NCBI RefSeq assembly: GCF_900101045.1
Contig: NZ_FNFN01000003.1
Span: 434,001-498,000, forward strand
Reading direction: 5' to 3'
Length of the DNA: 64,000 nucleotides
Source: Nocardioides sp. YR527
GTDB taxonomy: Bacteria; Actinomycetota; Actinomycetes; Propionibacteriales; Nocardioidaceae
The number at the start of each line of letters is the position of its first letter. The first letter of the stretch is position 1. The notes beneath the pieces were generated by a model. The model was not told the DNA's origin and made no database searches. It saw only the letters and a list, made by a program, of their open reading frames with translations. Positions 16,944 to 25,800 of the stretch are shown piece after piece. The position numbers were made by a program, and so were the translations under genes.

Positions 16944-17741
16944 ATGGAAGTAGTTGTCCTCGAGACCCCCGCCGAGGTGGCATCCCTCGCCGCGGACACG
17001 ATCGAAGACGTCGTACGCCGCCGGGCGGCCGCCGGCACCCCCGCGGTGCTCGGCCTGGCCACCGGCTCGACGCCGCTGGCGACGTACGAGGAGCTCATCC
17101 GGCGCGCCCGGGACGATCGCGGGCCGTCCTACGAGGGTGTGGAGACGTTCAACCTGGACGAGTACGTCGGCCTCCCCGACGGGCACGAGCAGTCCTATCT
17201 GGCGACCATCCGCCGCGAGTTCACCGACGCGATCGGCCTCCCGCCCGAGCGGGTCCACGGACCTGACCCGACCGAGGAGACCCTGCCGAGCGCCGGCGAG
17301 CGCTACGAGGCGGCGATCGTTGCCGCGGGCGGGATCGAGGTGCAGATCCTCGGCATCGGCTCCGACGGACACCTGGCCTTCAACGAGCCCGGTTCTTCGC
17401 TGGCCTCGCTGACCCGGATCAAGACGCTCACGGCCAGGACCCGCACGGACAACGCCCGCTTCTTCGGCTCACCCGACGCGGTGCCGCACCACGTACTCAC
17501 CCAGGGGCTCGGCACCATCACCCGAGCCGGCCACCTGCTTCTCCTCGCCACCGGGGAGGGCAAGGCCGAGGCCGTCGCCGCCGCGGTCGAGGGCCCGGTC
17601 TCGGCGACCTGCCCCGCCTCCGTCCTCCAGCTCCACGGCCACGTCTCTGTCCTCCTGGACGAGGCCGCGGCCTCCCGCCTCGTACGCCGCGACTACTACC
17701 GCGAGGTCTACGCCGGGAAGCCGGACTGGCAAGGGCTCTAG
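16944..17741 (+). CDS. nagB: Glucosamine-6-phosphate deaminase
   Basis: The 265-residue enzyme converts glucosamine-6-phosphate to fructose-6-phosphate and ammonia. Landmarks: LATGSTPLATYEEL (phosphate binding), FNLDEYVGLP (catalytic Asp in the DEY motif), GIGSDGHLAFNEPGSS (active-site His region) and the LLLATGEGKAEAV C-terminal signature. It begins one base after the kinase stop, so it is the last gene of a four-gene coupled operon. Its TAG shares the palindrome CTAG with the stop of convergent galT, leaving no room for a terminator. Confidence 0.95.
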   Translation: MEVVVLETPAEVASLAADTIEDVVRRRAAAGTPAVLGLATGSTPLATYEELIRRARDDRGPSYEGVETFNLDEYVGLPDGHEQSYLATIRREFTDAIGLPPERVHGPDPTEETLPSAGERYEAAIVAAGGIEVQILGIGSDGHLAFNEPGSSLASLTRIKTLTARTRTDNARFFGSPDAVPHHVLTQGLGTITRAGHLLLLATGEGKAEAVAAAVEGPVSATCPASVLQLHGHVSVLLDEAAASRLVRRDYYREVYAGKPDWQGL

Positions 17742-18817
17742 AGAGCGTCGCGGAGCCGCTCGGCGGCGGTCTCCGGCGGGATGTCGTTGACCCAGAGCGC
17801 GACGCCGGACTCGATGCCGGCCAGGTACTTCAGTCGTCCCGGCGCCCGCCGGATGGTGAAGATCTCGGCGGCCAGGTGCCAGGTGTCCTCGCGGCCGGTC
17901 GGGGCCTGCTGCCAGCCGGCGATGTAGGGCACCGGACCGGCGTCGTCGAGCCCGTCCATCCGGCGCAGGCACTCCTGGTAGAGCGCGGCGAGGTCGTCCA
18001 TCTCCTCGGCGGTCAGCCCGGGCAGCGAGCCCACGTGGCGCCGCGGCACGACGCGGATCTCGTAGGGCCAGCGACCGGCGTAGGGCACGTACGCCACGAA
18101 CGACCCGTTCTCGGCCACGATCCGCGACCCGTCGGCGATCTCGTCGGCGAGCACCGCGCACTGCAGGCACTCACCGGTCGCCTCCCGGTGGGCGTCCGCG
18201 GCGTTCACGAGCGACTCGATCCGCGGCGGCAGTACCGGCATGGCGTAGATCTGCCCATGGGGGTGCTGCAGCGTCACCCCGATCTCCTCGCCGCGGTTCT
18301 CGAAGCAGAAGACGTACGCCACCTCCGGCATCGCCGTCAGTTGCTCGGTGCGGTGCGCGAGCGCCGCGAGCACCGTCCGTACCCGCTCGGGCGGAAGGTC
18401 GACGAAGCTCTGCTCGTGGTCGCTGGTGAAGCAGACCACCTCGCACCGGCCCCGCCCCGGCTGGGAGACGAACGGCTCCCCGGTCGCCTCGCCGACCGCG
18501 ACCGTCGACAGCGCCGGAAACCGGTTCTCGAAGGCCACCACGTCGTAGCTCTCGGCCGGGATCTCGGTCAGTCTCCCGTCGACCGACGGGCACAGCGGGC
18601 ACTCGTCCGAGGGCGGCTTGAACGTACGCGTCTGCCGGTGCCCCGCCACCGCCGTCCAGGTCGCGGTCAGCCGGTCCCAGCGCAGCTGCGACCCGCCCGC
18701 CCGCGGCTCCAGCGGCCGCTCGTCGTGCACCGACCGCAGCGTGGGCTGCTCGTCGAAGAACCAGATCTCGCGTCCGTCCGCCAGCTTCGCTGACGTGGCC
18801 ACAGGGGTGTTCGGCAT
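17738..18817 (-). CDS. galT: Galactose-1-phosphate uridylyltransferase
   Basis: The 359-residue enzyme exchanges UMP between UDP-glucose and galactose-1-phosphate in the Leloir pathway. The active-site HPHGQ motif is in VTLQHPHGQIYAMP, and the N-terminal CPLCPS pair suggests metal binding. The ATG at 18817 is used because the frame upstream lacks family sequence and contains the terminator of the kinase gene. No galK or galE is adjacent. Its 3' end overlaps nagB on the other strand by four bases. Confidence 0.92.
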   Translation of the reverse strand: MPNTPVATSAKLADGREIWFFDEQPTLRSVHDERPLEPRAGGSQLRWDRLTATWTAVAGHRQTRTFKPPSDECPLCPSVDGRLTEIPAESYDVVAFENRFPALSTVAVGEATGEPFVSQPGRGRCEVVCFTSDHEQSFVDLPPERVRTVLAALAHRTEQLTAMPEVAYVFCFENRGEEIGVTLQHPHGQIYAMPVLPPRIESLVNAADAHREATGECLQCAVLADEIADGSRIVAENGSFVAYVPYAGRWPYEIRVVPRRHVGSLPGLTAEEMDDLAALYQECLRRMDGLDDAGPVPYIAGWQQAPTGREDTWHLAAEIFTIRRAPGRLKYLAGIESGVALWVNDIPPETAAERLRDAL

Positions 18818-18863
18818 GCGCCCAGTATCGCTGGGGTGGGGGTGTGGCCGGCAGTCAGGTTGG

Positions 18864-18924
18864 GTAGTCCGGGGAGATTCCGTCGGTGTACCGACGAGTA
18901 ACGGACGGATTCTCCCCGGACTAC
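18864..18924 (-). terminator. Nested hairpin terminator overlapping the kinase stop codon
   Basis: 18864-18884 pairs with 18904-18924 (GTAGTCCGGGGAGA...TCCGTC, 20 of 21), with an inner GTCGGT/ACCGAC stem. The right arm includes the stop of the Ser/Thr kinase gene. It separates that operon from galT. Confidence 0.7.
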
Positions 18925-20489
18925 TTGCTGACGCAGGCCTGGGCGGCGCCCTGGGAGACGTTGCCGTTCTCACCGAGGGAGCGGACCTGGATGCAGACCT
19001 TGGTGGCGCCCTCCAGGCGTACGACCGCCTTGGGCTGGCTCACGTTGCCGCTGGTGGAGTTGTCGCCGACCCACTTGTAGCCGGTCGCTCCGGGTACGCC
19101 GGACCAGGTGAAGACGGCGCGGTTGCCCTTGAGCGTGCCCTTGACCTTGCCCGGGGCGGCGGGGCCGGTGACACCGGGGAGGTCGGTCTCGACGGGCGGG
19201 GGCGGGACCTCGTCGGGCTTCTCGTCCTCGCCGCCGCGGGAGAGCACGATGCCGATGACGGCGGCGATGAGGAAGAGGACGACGACGCCGATGATCGCCG
19301 GGGTCTTGCTGCGACTCTCCGACGGGCGCGCGCCGGTGAGGACGGACGGGCCCTCCTCGGTCCGCGGGTAGCTGAACCGGGTGCGGTCGCCGGAGGGCGA
19401 GCCTGCGTCCGCCATCGGAGCCGAGGCCAGCGAGGCCGGGGGCTGGGTGATCGGCGCCTGCGCGATGACCTGGGACGGCGGCTTGAGCTCGGTCGCCTTC
19501 TCCATCTCCGGGTCGCTGGGCGGGGAGGGGAGTCTCGCGCGGCCCGATCCCGTCGTGGGTCCTTCGCCCCGCGCGGCCGGAATGTCGGGAACGACCGGGA
19601 TCGACCCGCTGCCGCCGGCGTCGCGGTCGAGGACCTGCACCTCGGTGCGGCCCAGCCGCAGCTCCTGCTCGATCCGCTGGAAGTGGCGGGCCAGGTCGAG
19701 GGCCGTCCGCGGCCGGTAGGTCGGGTCCTTCGCCATCGCCTGCTGGAGCACGCGGTCCAGCGAGGGCGGCACGTCCGGGCGACCGGTCGCCGGCGGCGCC
19801 GTGTGCAGGATGCGGGAGAAGACGGCGCGGTCGGAGTTGTTGCCCCGCTCCGCGAACGGCGAGCGGCCGACGAGGAGGTGCCAGACGGTCGCGGCCAGGG
19901 AGTAGACGTCGGAGGCCACCGAGCCGTTGGACGCCGAGGTGAGGACCTCGGGCGGCGACCACGGCAGCGAGACGCCGATGTCGCCCTCGTCGTCACGCGG
20001 ACGGCCGGCGATGCCGAAGTCGGCCAGGCCGGGCACGTCGTAGCGGGAGAGCAGGATGTTGGACGGCTTGATGTCGCGGTGGATGATCCCGGCGCGGTGC
20101 GCGGTCTCGACGGCCGAGGCCATCTGGATCCCGAAGCGCAGCGCGTCCTGCACCTTCATCGGGTTGTTGCGCACGCGGGCGCCGAGGTCGTTGTTGGGGT
20201 AGTAGCCCATCACCAGGTACGGCCGGCCGTCCGGCGTCTCACCAGCGCTGTGCACAGGGACGATGAACGGGTGCTCGGCCAGCTCAGCCATCACCGCCGC
20301 CTCGGCGGCGAACTGCGCCCGCTGCGCCTCGGCGAGGTCGGAGGAGCGCATCAGCTTCACCGCGACCCGGACCTTCGGGTGGTGGCGCTCGTAGAGATAG
20401 ACGTCGGCGAACCCGCCGGAGCCGAGCCTGCTCAGGCAGGTCATCCCGGGCAGCTCGGGGCCGAGCTCCGGAGGTGGTGTCTGGTTCAC
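18921..20489 (-). CDS. Membrane Ser/Thr protein kinase with extracytoplasmic Fn3-like domain
   Basis: The 522-residue kinase starts at a GTG overlapping the FHA gene stop (GTGA); the longer frame upstream is only the FHA shadow. The kinase domain spans about 15-275 with glycine loop LGSGGFADVY, catalytic Lys in VAVKLM, HRDIKPSNILL and ADFGIAG. A Pro/Ser-rich linker leads to one transmembrane helix (TPAIIGVVVLFLIAAVIG) at about 390-410. Outside is a short Fn3-like beta domain (RAVFTWSGVPGATGYKW) with two Cys that may pair. It is not a PASTA kinase. The third gene of a PP2C-FHA-kinase operon facing the Ig/MoxR genes. Confidence 0.92.
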   Translation of the reverse strand: MNQTPPPELGPELPGMTCLSRLGSGGFADVYLYERHHPKVRVAVKLMRSSDLAEAQRAQFAAEAAVMAELAEHPFIVPVHSAGETPDGRPYLVMGYYPNNDLGARVRNNPMKVQDALRFGIQMASAVETAHRAGIIHRDIKPSNILLSRYDVPGLADFGIAGRPRDDEGDIGVSLPWSPPEVLTSASNGSVASDVYSLAATVWHLLVGRSPFAERGNNSDRAVFSRILHTAPPATGRPDVPPSLDRVLQQAMAKDPTYRPRTALDLARHFQRIEQELRLGRTEVQVLDRDAGGSGSIPVVPDIPAARGEGPTTGSGRARLPSPPSDPEMEKATELKPPSQVIAQAPITQPPASLASAPMADAGSPSGDRTRFSYPRTEEGPSVLTGARPSESRSKTPAIIGVVVLFLIAAVIGIVLSRGGEDEKPDEVPPPPVETDLPGVTGPAAPGKVKGTLKGNRAVFTWSGVPGATGYKWVGDNSTSGNVSQPKAVVRLEGATKVCIQVRSLGENGNVSQGAAQACVSK

Positions 20490-21835
20490 CCGAGAACCTC
20501 GTAGGTCAGGTTGATGGAACCGGCGAGACTCACCACGGCGCCGGGCTCCAGTGCGTACTCCTCCATCGGCCGCATCTGCTGAGGCCGCCCGCCGGGCAGG
20601 GTCAGGTAGGACCCGTTGGCGGAGCCGAGGTCGCGTACGAGCACCTGCCACTCCTCCAGTCGGACCTCGGTGTGCAGCCGGCTGATGTCGGGCAGCATCA
20701 CCTTCACCAGGTGCGGAGGTACGCCACCAGCCCCCGTGTTGCCGTTGGCATCAGCGCGCGGCGACCGCCCGAAGACGGCACCGCGGTCCAGGATGACGAC
20801 CCGGCCGTCGCCCAGCTTGAGCTGGCCCAGCGCGGGGCGCGGGACCGAGACCGGCTGCTGGTGCGGCGGCAGAGCCATCCGGCAGATGCGGCAGGTCGGG
20901 GAGTAGGGCGGCGAGGCGTGGCCCTGCGGACAGTAGACCGCCCACACCGTCGGCCCACCCGCCGGTGGTACCGGGGTCGGGGTCGGGATGTCGCGGACCC
21001 GGGTCGACATGTCGTTGGGCGGAGTCGGTGGCGCCGGCGCGGGCATCGGCGGGGGAGGCGCGGTGGGCCGTGGAGCGGGCGGCGTCGCGGGCGGGGGTGA
21101 GGGCTGCCGGTCCGGCGGACCCCACGCGTTCGGGTCGGGCTTCTTGGCGCCCTTCTTGCGCCACGGAAGCCCGTCGATGATGCCCTTCTTGGCCTCGGGC
21201 GCGGGCTGGGAGGGTGCCACCGGTGGCGGCGGAACGGGCGAGGGCGGAGGGCTCTGGAAGGACGGGACGCCCGGCATCCCCGGAGGGGGCGCGGACGGTG
21301 GCATCGCGGGCGGCGGAGCGGCCGCCAGGTCCGAGCGCCGGATGGTGTGGTCCAACGGCATCATGGTCGACTCGACGTGCACCTGAGCCGAGAAGTCGGG
21401 GTCGAAGACGACGTCCAGCGAGCGCGCGTGGGCGGTGTCGACCAGCGGCTGGTCCTCCTCCATCCCGCCCCAGGCCCCGTTGGCCAGCTCGGCCCGCTCG
21501 GGGACGGCGGCGAAGTGACCGTCGGCCCATTTGCCGGAGACGTCGATGCCGTCGATGAAGACCGGCACCTCGTTGACGACGGCGGTCACCTTGGCAGGGG
21601 AGCGCACGGCGTACCGCACCCGTGGGCCCTCGCGTCCGATCAGTGCGAAGCCGGGGGCTCGCGGCCCGTCCGCGGAGAGCAGTCCGGCGATCGCGTCGAC
21701 AGGGTGGGGGTCGGCCAGCGCGGCCTGGACACCACCGACCCGCGGGTCACCGGGCCCGAGCTGCACCAGCGCCCAGCACCGGTCGCCCTTCAACGCGAGC
21801 CAGTGCCCGGCACAGTAGGTAGCGGTATCACTCAT
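20486..21835 (-). CDS. FHA-domain protein with proline-rich linker and zinc-ribbon-like motif
   Basis: The 449-residue protein has an unrecognised N-terminal domain (about 1-160), a long Pro-rich linker (about 165-295) and a possible zinc ribbon (CPQGHASPPYSPTCRIC). It ends in an FHA domain of about 100 residues (FGRSPRAD, ISRLHTEV, DLGSANGSY) that binds phosphothreonine. The kinase or its targets are the natural partners. It overlaps PP2C by eight bases and the kinase by four, so the three proteins are made together. No transmembrane segment is seen. Confidence 0.88.
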   Translation of the reverse strand: MSDTATYCAGHWLALKGDRCWALVQLGPGDPRVGGVQAALADPHPVDAIAGLLSADGPRAPGFALIGREGPRVRYAVRSPAKVTAVVNEVPVFIDGIDVSGKWADGHFAAVPERAELANGAWGGMEEDQPLVDTAHARSLDVVFDPDFSAQVHVESTMMPLDHTIRRSDLAAAPPPAMPPSAPPPGMPGVPSFQSPPPSPVPPPPVAPSQPAPEAKKGIIDGLPWRKKGAKKPDPNAWGPPDRQPSPPPATPPAPRPTAPPPPMPAPAPPTPPNDMSTRVRDIPTPTPVPPAGGPTVWAVYCPQGHASPPYSPTCRICRMALPPHQQPVSVPRPALGQLKLGDGRVVILDRGAVFGRSPRADANGNTGAGGVPPHLVKVMLPDISRLHTEVRLEEWQVLVRDLGSANGSYLTLPGGRPQQMRPMEEYALEPGAVVSLAGSINLTYEVLG

Positions 21836-22655
21836 GGGACGACGAGACGTCCCCTGCGGATCGTGCGGAGCCTGATGTCGAGACGTCAGTCTCCGCGGGC
21901 GCGGCGAAGAGCGAGGGAGGGGGTGTCACGAGTACCACAGTGACATTGTCGCGCCCGCCCGATGCAACCGCGGCGTCCACCAGCCTCTGGGCGAGGTTGT
22001 CGATGCTTCCGCCCACCCCGAGCGTCTTGGACGCGATCTCATGGATCTCGTGGTCCTCGAGCTCGCCGGTGAGACCGTCGGAGCAGAGCAGGAACAGGTC
22101 CTCGGGCGACACGGCCATCAGCCAGGTGTCCGCCTCGGGGGACGGGTAGGTGCCGAGCGACCGGGTGATGACGTTGCGCAGCGGGTGGACACGAGCCTCG
22201 GCGGCGGTGATCATCCCCGCCTCGACCATGACGGCGACCTCGGAGTGGTCGACGGTCACCTGCGTCACGCCGGCCGGGGAGAGCCGGTAGACACGCGAGT
22301 CGCCGACGTTGAACACCAGCCAGTGGGGAGCGCCCCCGGACTCGACCAGCGCCACGCCGGTCAGGGTCGTGCCCATGCCCTGCTTCTCGGAGTTGCGCGC
22401 CGCCTCCGAGGTGATCGCGGAGTTGGCGGCGTGGACGGCGTCCTGGATGTCCTCGGGAACCGGGCAGATGGTCGCGAAGCGGCTCTGGAAGGTCTCCACC
22501 GCGAGGGCGCTGGCGACATCGCCGCTGGCGTGACCGCCCATCCCGTCGGCGACGACGGCCACCGCGGGCAGCATGACGAACGAGTCCTCGTTCACTTCGC
22601 GGACCCGGCCGACATCAGTCGCCCCCGCGGCACGCAGGGCTGGGTAAGCGGTCAT
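21828..22655 (-). CDS. PP2C-family Ser/Thr protein phosphatase
   Basis: The 275-residue phosphatase starts at an ATG with AAAGGA six bases upstream. Metal-binding and catalytic motifs are complete: VREVNEDSF, VVADGMGGHASGD, VFNVGDSRVYRL, LLCSDGLTGEL and GGRDNVTVVL. It is cytosolic, with no membrane segment. It is the first gene of the operon and would reverse phosphorylation by the co-encoded kinase. The promoter must lie in the 230 bases shared with the divergent Ig-protein gene, so both arms of the locus could be controlled from one region. Confidence 0.94.
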   Translation of the reverse strand: MTAYPALRAAGATDVGRVREVNEDSFVMLPAVAVVADGMGGHASGDVASALAVETFQSRFATICPVPEDIQDAVHAANSAITSEAARNSEKQGMGTTLTGVALVESGGAPHWLVFNVGDSRVYRLSPAGVTQVTVDHSEVAVMVEAGMITAAEARVHPLRNVITRSLGTYPSPEADTWLMAVSPEDLFLLCSDGLTGELEDHEIHEIASKTLGVGGSIDNLAQRLVDAAVASGGRDNVTVVLVTPPPSLFAAPAETDVSTSGSARSAGDVSSSHE

Positions 22656-22796
22656 GCTGTTCCTTTGAGGTGCCAAGATCGGGACGTCCCGGTCAGGATG
22701 CGAGATAGTGGTGCTGGAAGCGGACACTTTAGAACATCACGTACGGTATCGGTGAGCGTGTTCACTGAGCCGTGTGCCACGTTTGGCTCATTAGTG

Positions 22797-22825
22797 TGGC
22801 TTCAACCCCTGGGCCCGCCTAGAGT
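22797..22825 (+). promoter_or_regulatory. Candidate promoter of the Ig/MoxR operon
   Basis: TGGCTT (22797-22802), 17-base spacer, TAGAGT (22820-22825); the predicted start near 22832 leaves a leader of about 54 bases to the GTG at 22886. The rest of the divergent gap (22656-22796) holds no other element that I can call. Confidence 0.4.
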
Positions 22826-22885
22826 AAGCCCGGCTTTTTGCGTCGGCTGGCCAATTTGGCATGGAAGGACTTGGGGAGAGTCTTG

Positions 22886-25800
22886 GTGGCACGTTTCGGG
22901 ATGGCGCCCGGTTGGATGCGGCGTCATCGGACCTCCATCGCGTCCTGGGCCGCTCTTGCCGTGGTTGCGAGCGGTTTGACGATCTACGCGATCCAGTCGA
23001 CGGGCTACCCAGTTCACAAGGCCGATCTCGATGACGGCGGCATCTGGGTGACCAACCAGTCCTGGGGCACCCTCGGTCGGCAGAACCGCCCCGTCGCCCA
23101 GCTCGACGGCGTCGTCTGGGCGGGCAACGAGGCCGGGTCCAGGTCCGAGCGCGCCGGCCTCGACGTGGTGCAGAACGGCATCGCGGTGGCCTCCATCGAC
23201 CGCGACGCCCGCACGATCACGCCGGTCAACACCAAGCTCGCCGAGGGCATCGACGACGACGCGGTGACCGTGAAGGACAGCCGCGTGGTGATGGGTGGCA
23301 ACACCATCGGCGTCGCCGAGCAGAAGACCGGCAAGGTCTGGCTCACCTCCGTCGACCCGACCACCGGGGTGGGTGACCTCTCCGACCTCTCCGGCTCGAC
23401 GAAGCCCACCGAGACGGTCGGCGCCGACGCGGTGCTCGCCATCGGCGCCGACGGGACCGCGTACGCCGTCTCGGCTGCCAAGCGGACGCTGACCGCCTTC
23501 GCCCCGGATGGTGATCGGTTCGCCGATCCCGAGGAGACCAAGCTCCCGAAGGCTCCGGAGTACGCGGAGACCCCGACCTCGGCGACGGTCGTCGGCGGCG
23601 ACGTCATCACCCTCGACCAGGCCGGCTGGCTGCTCGGTGCCTCCAAGGGCTCCGACGTCGCCGTGGACTTCGGCGACACCGCCGAGAGCGCGGTCCTCCA
23701 GCAGCCCTCCGTCAAGGCCAAGGAGGTGCTCGTCGGTGACGCGACGGGCCTCAAGGCCGTCTCCCTGAGCAACGGCGAGATCCGCCACGTCGCCGAGTCC
23801 GCCGGCGACCCGGCGGCTCCGGTGCGCCTCGGTGACTGCGTCTTCGGTGCCTGGGCCAACGGCTCGACCGGCTCGGTGGTGACCCAGTGCGGCGAGGGCG
23901 AGCCGATCCTGGGCGAGATCCCGACGCTCGGCCCGGCCGCCGAGCTGGAGTTCCGGGTCAACCGGGGCCAGCTGGTGCTCAACGACCTGCGCAACGGCGA
24001 TGTCTGGGAGATCGACGGCGCCGACATCAAGAAGATCTCGAACTGGGAGGCCTTCCAGCCGCAGACCGAGAAGCAGAACCAGAAGAAGGACAAGCAGCAG
24101 CAGCAGACCAAGGCCGCCCAGGCGCCGAAGGCCAAGGACGACCAGCTCGGTGCCCGAGCCGGCCGCACCACGGTCCTGCACGTCCTCGACAACGACTCCT
24201 CGGCCAAGGACTCGATCCTCAGCGTGGTCTCGGTCGGCAAGGCCTCCGTCGACGGCGTCGAGGCCACCATCGCACCCGACCGGCAGTCGATCCTGGTCAC
24301 CGCCCCCGAGTCGGCCGAGGGCAAGAAGACCAGCTTCAAGTACACCGTCGACGACGGGCTCAAGGGCAAGGCGGGCCAGGACGACGCCAGCGTGGAGCTC
24401 AAGATCGAGGGCTCGGGCGGCACCGGCAAGCCGACGCTGCGTGAGCACTTCACGCCGACCGACTACACCGTCGCCGCCGGCGGCACCGTGGAGATCCCGG
24501 TGGTCGGCGACTGGCGCGACGAGCGCTACGGCGACCCGGTCACCGCGCAGTCCCCGACCGCGTCCAAGGGCAAGGCGAGCGTGACCCCCGACGGCCTGGT
24601 CCGCTACACGGCGGCCCCGGACGCCACGGGGAACGAGAGCCTCGGCTACCAGGTCAGCACCGGCGGCAAGCCGTCCAAGGACAAGGTGCGGATCAACATC
24701 GTCGCCGGGGCCAACACCGCGTCCCCCGAGCCGAAGGACGACGTCGCCGAGGGCACCCAGGGCTCCTGGGTGACGATCCGTCCGCTCGACAACGACATCC
24801 CCGGCGCCGACCCGTCCAACCTCGACGCGAGCCTCACCCTCGCCGGTGACGTACCGCCCAAGGGCGGCCTCGAGGTCAGCACCGACCGGGAGACCGGCGT
24901 GGTGCGAGCCCGGGGAAGCTCGCCGGGCACCTACCAGCTCAGCTACAACGCGGGCTTCGGGGCCGCGAAGCCCGCCTCGGCGAAGATCCGGGTCGACGTC
25001 AAACCCGCCTCCCAGGCGGCGGACGAGCCGATCGCGACCCCGGACACGACCGCCGTCCTCGGCACCTCGACCCGCACCCTCGACGTCCTCGCCAACGACT
25101 ACGACTCCCGGGGCCGGCTCCTCGCCGTGACCCATGCCGAGCCGGTCGGCGACAGCGACCTGACGGTCGCTGTGCTCGACGGGCGCTGGCTGCGGATCCA
25201 GGCGTCGAAACCCGACATGGACCCGGCCACCCAGGCGATCCGCTACACGATCAGCAACGGCGCGGCCGAGGCCGAAGGGTCGGTGACGGTGAGCCAGCGT
25301 CCGGCGCTGCGCGGCGCCGAGAACGCCCCGGAGGCGGTCGACGACGAGGCCACCGTGAGGGCAGCCGACTCCGTCTCGATCCCGGTCCTCGACAACGACT
25401 CGACCCCCTCGGGCGACCCGGTCGGCCTGGTCGTCGACCAGACCATCGAGACCAAGGGCCAGCTGCAGGTGCTGGGCCAGCCGACGGTCGGCGAGGCCTA
25501 CATCGACGGCAACCGGGTCCGCTACGTCGCTCCCGACGACGTGAAGGGGCCGGTCGACGTCGACGTCCGCTACGTCGTGCAGAACACCGGTGACCCCTCC
25601 GCGGAGCACTCCTCGGGCAACATCCGTGTCCACATCAAGCCGCTGCCGAAGAAGAAGGCCGACAACTCCGCGCCTGCGCCGAAGGCGCTCGAGTCGCGGG
25701 TGGTCCAGGGTGACGAGGTCACCCTGCGGCTGCCGACGGTCGGCACCGATCCCGACGGCGACTCGGTCTCGGTGACCCGGATCAACAGCGCGCCCTCCTA

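Noticed and set aside
18618..20504. A 628-codon frame opposite the kinase and galT
   Set aside because: It crosses a terminator hairpin and two well-defined genes and shows only low-complexity residues.
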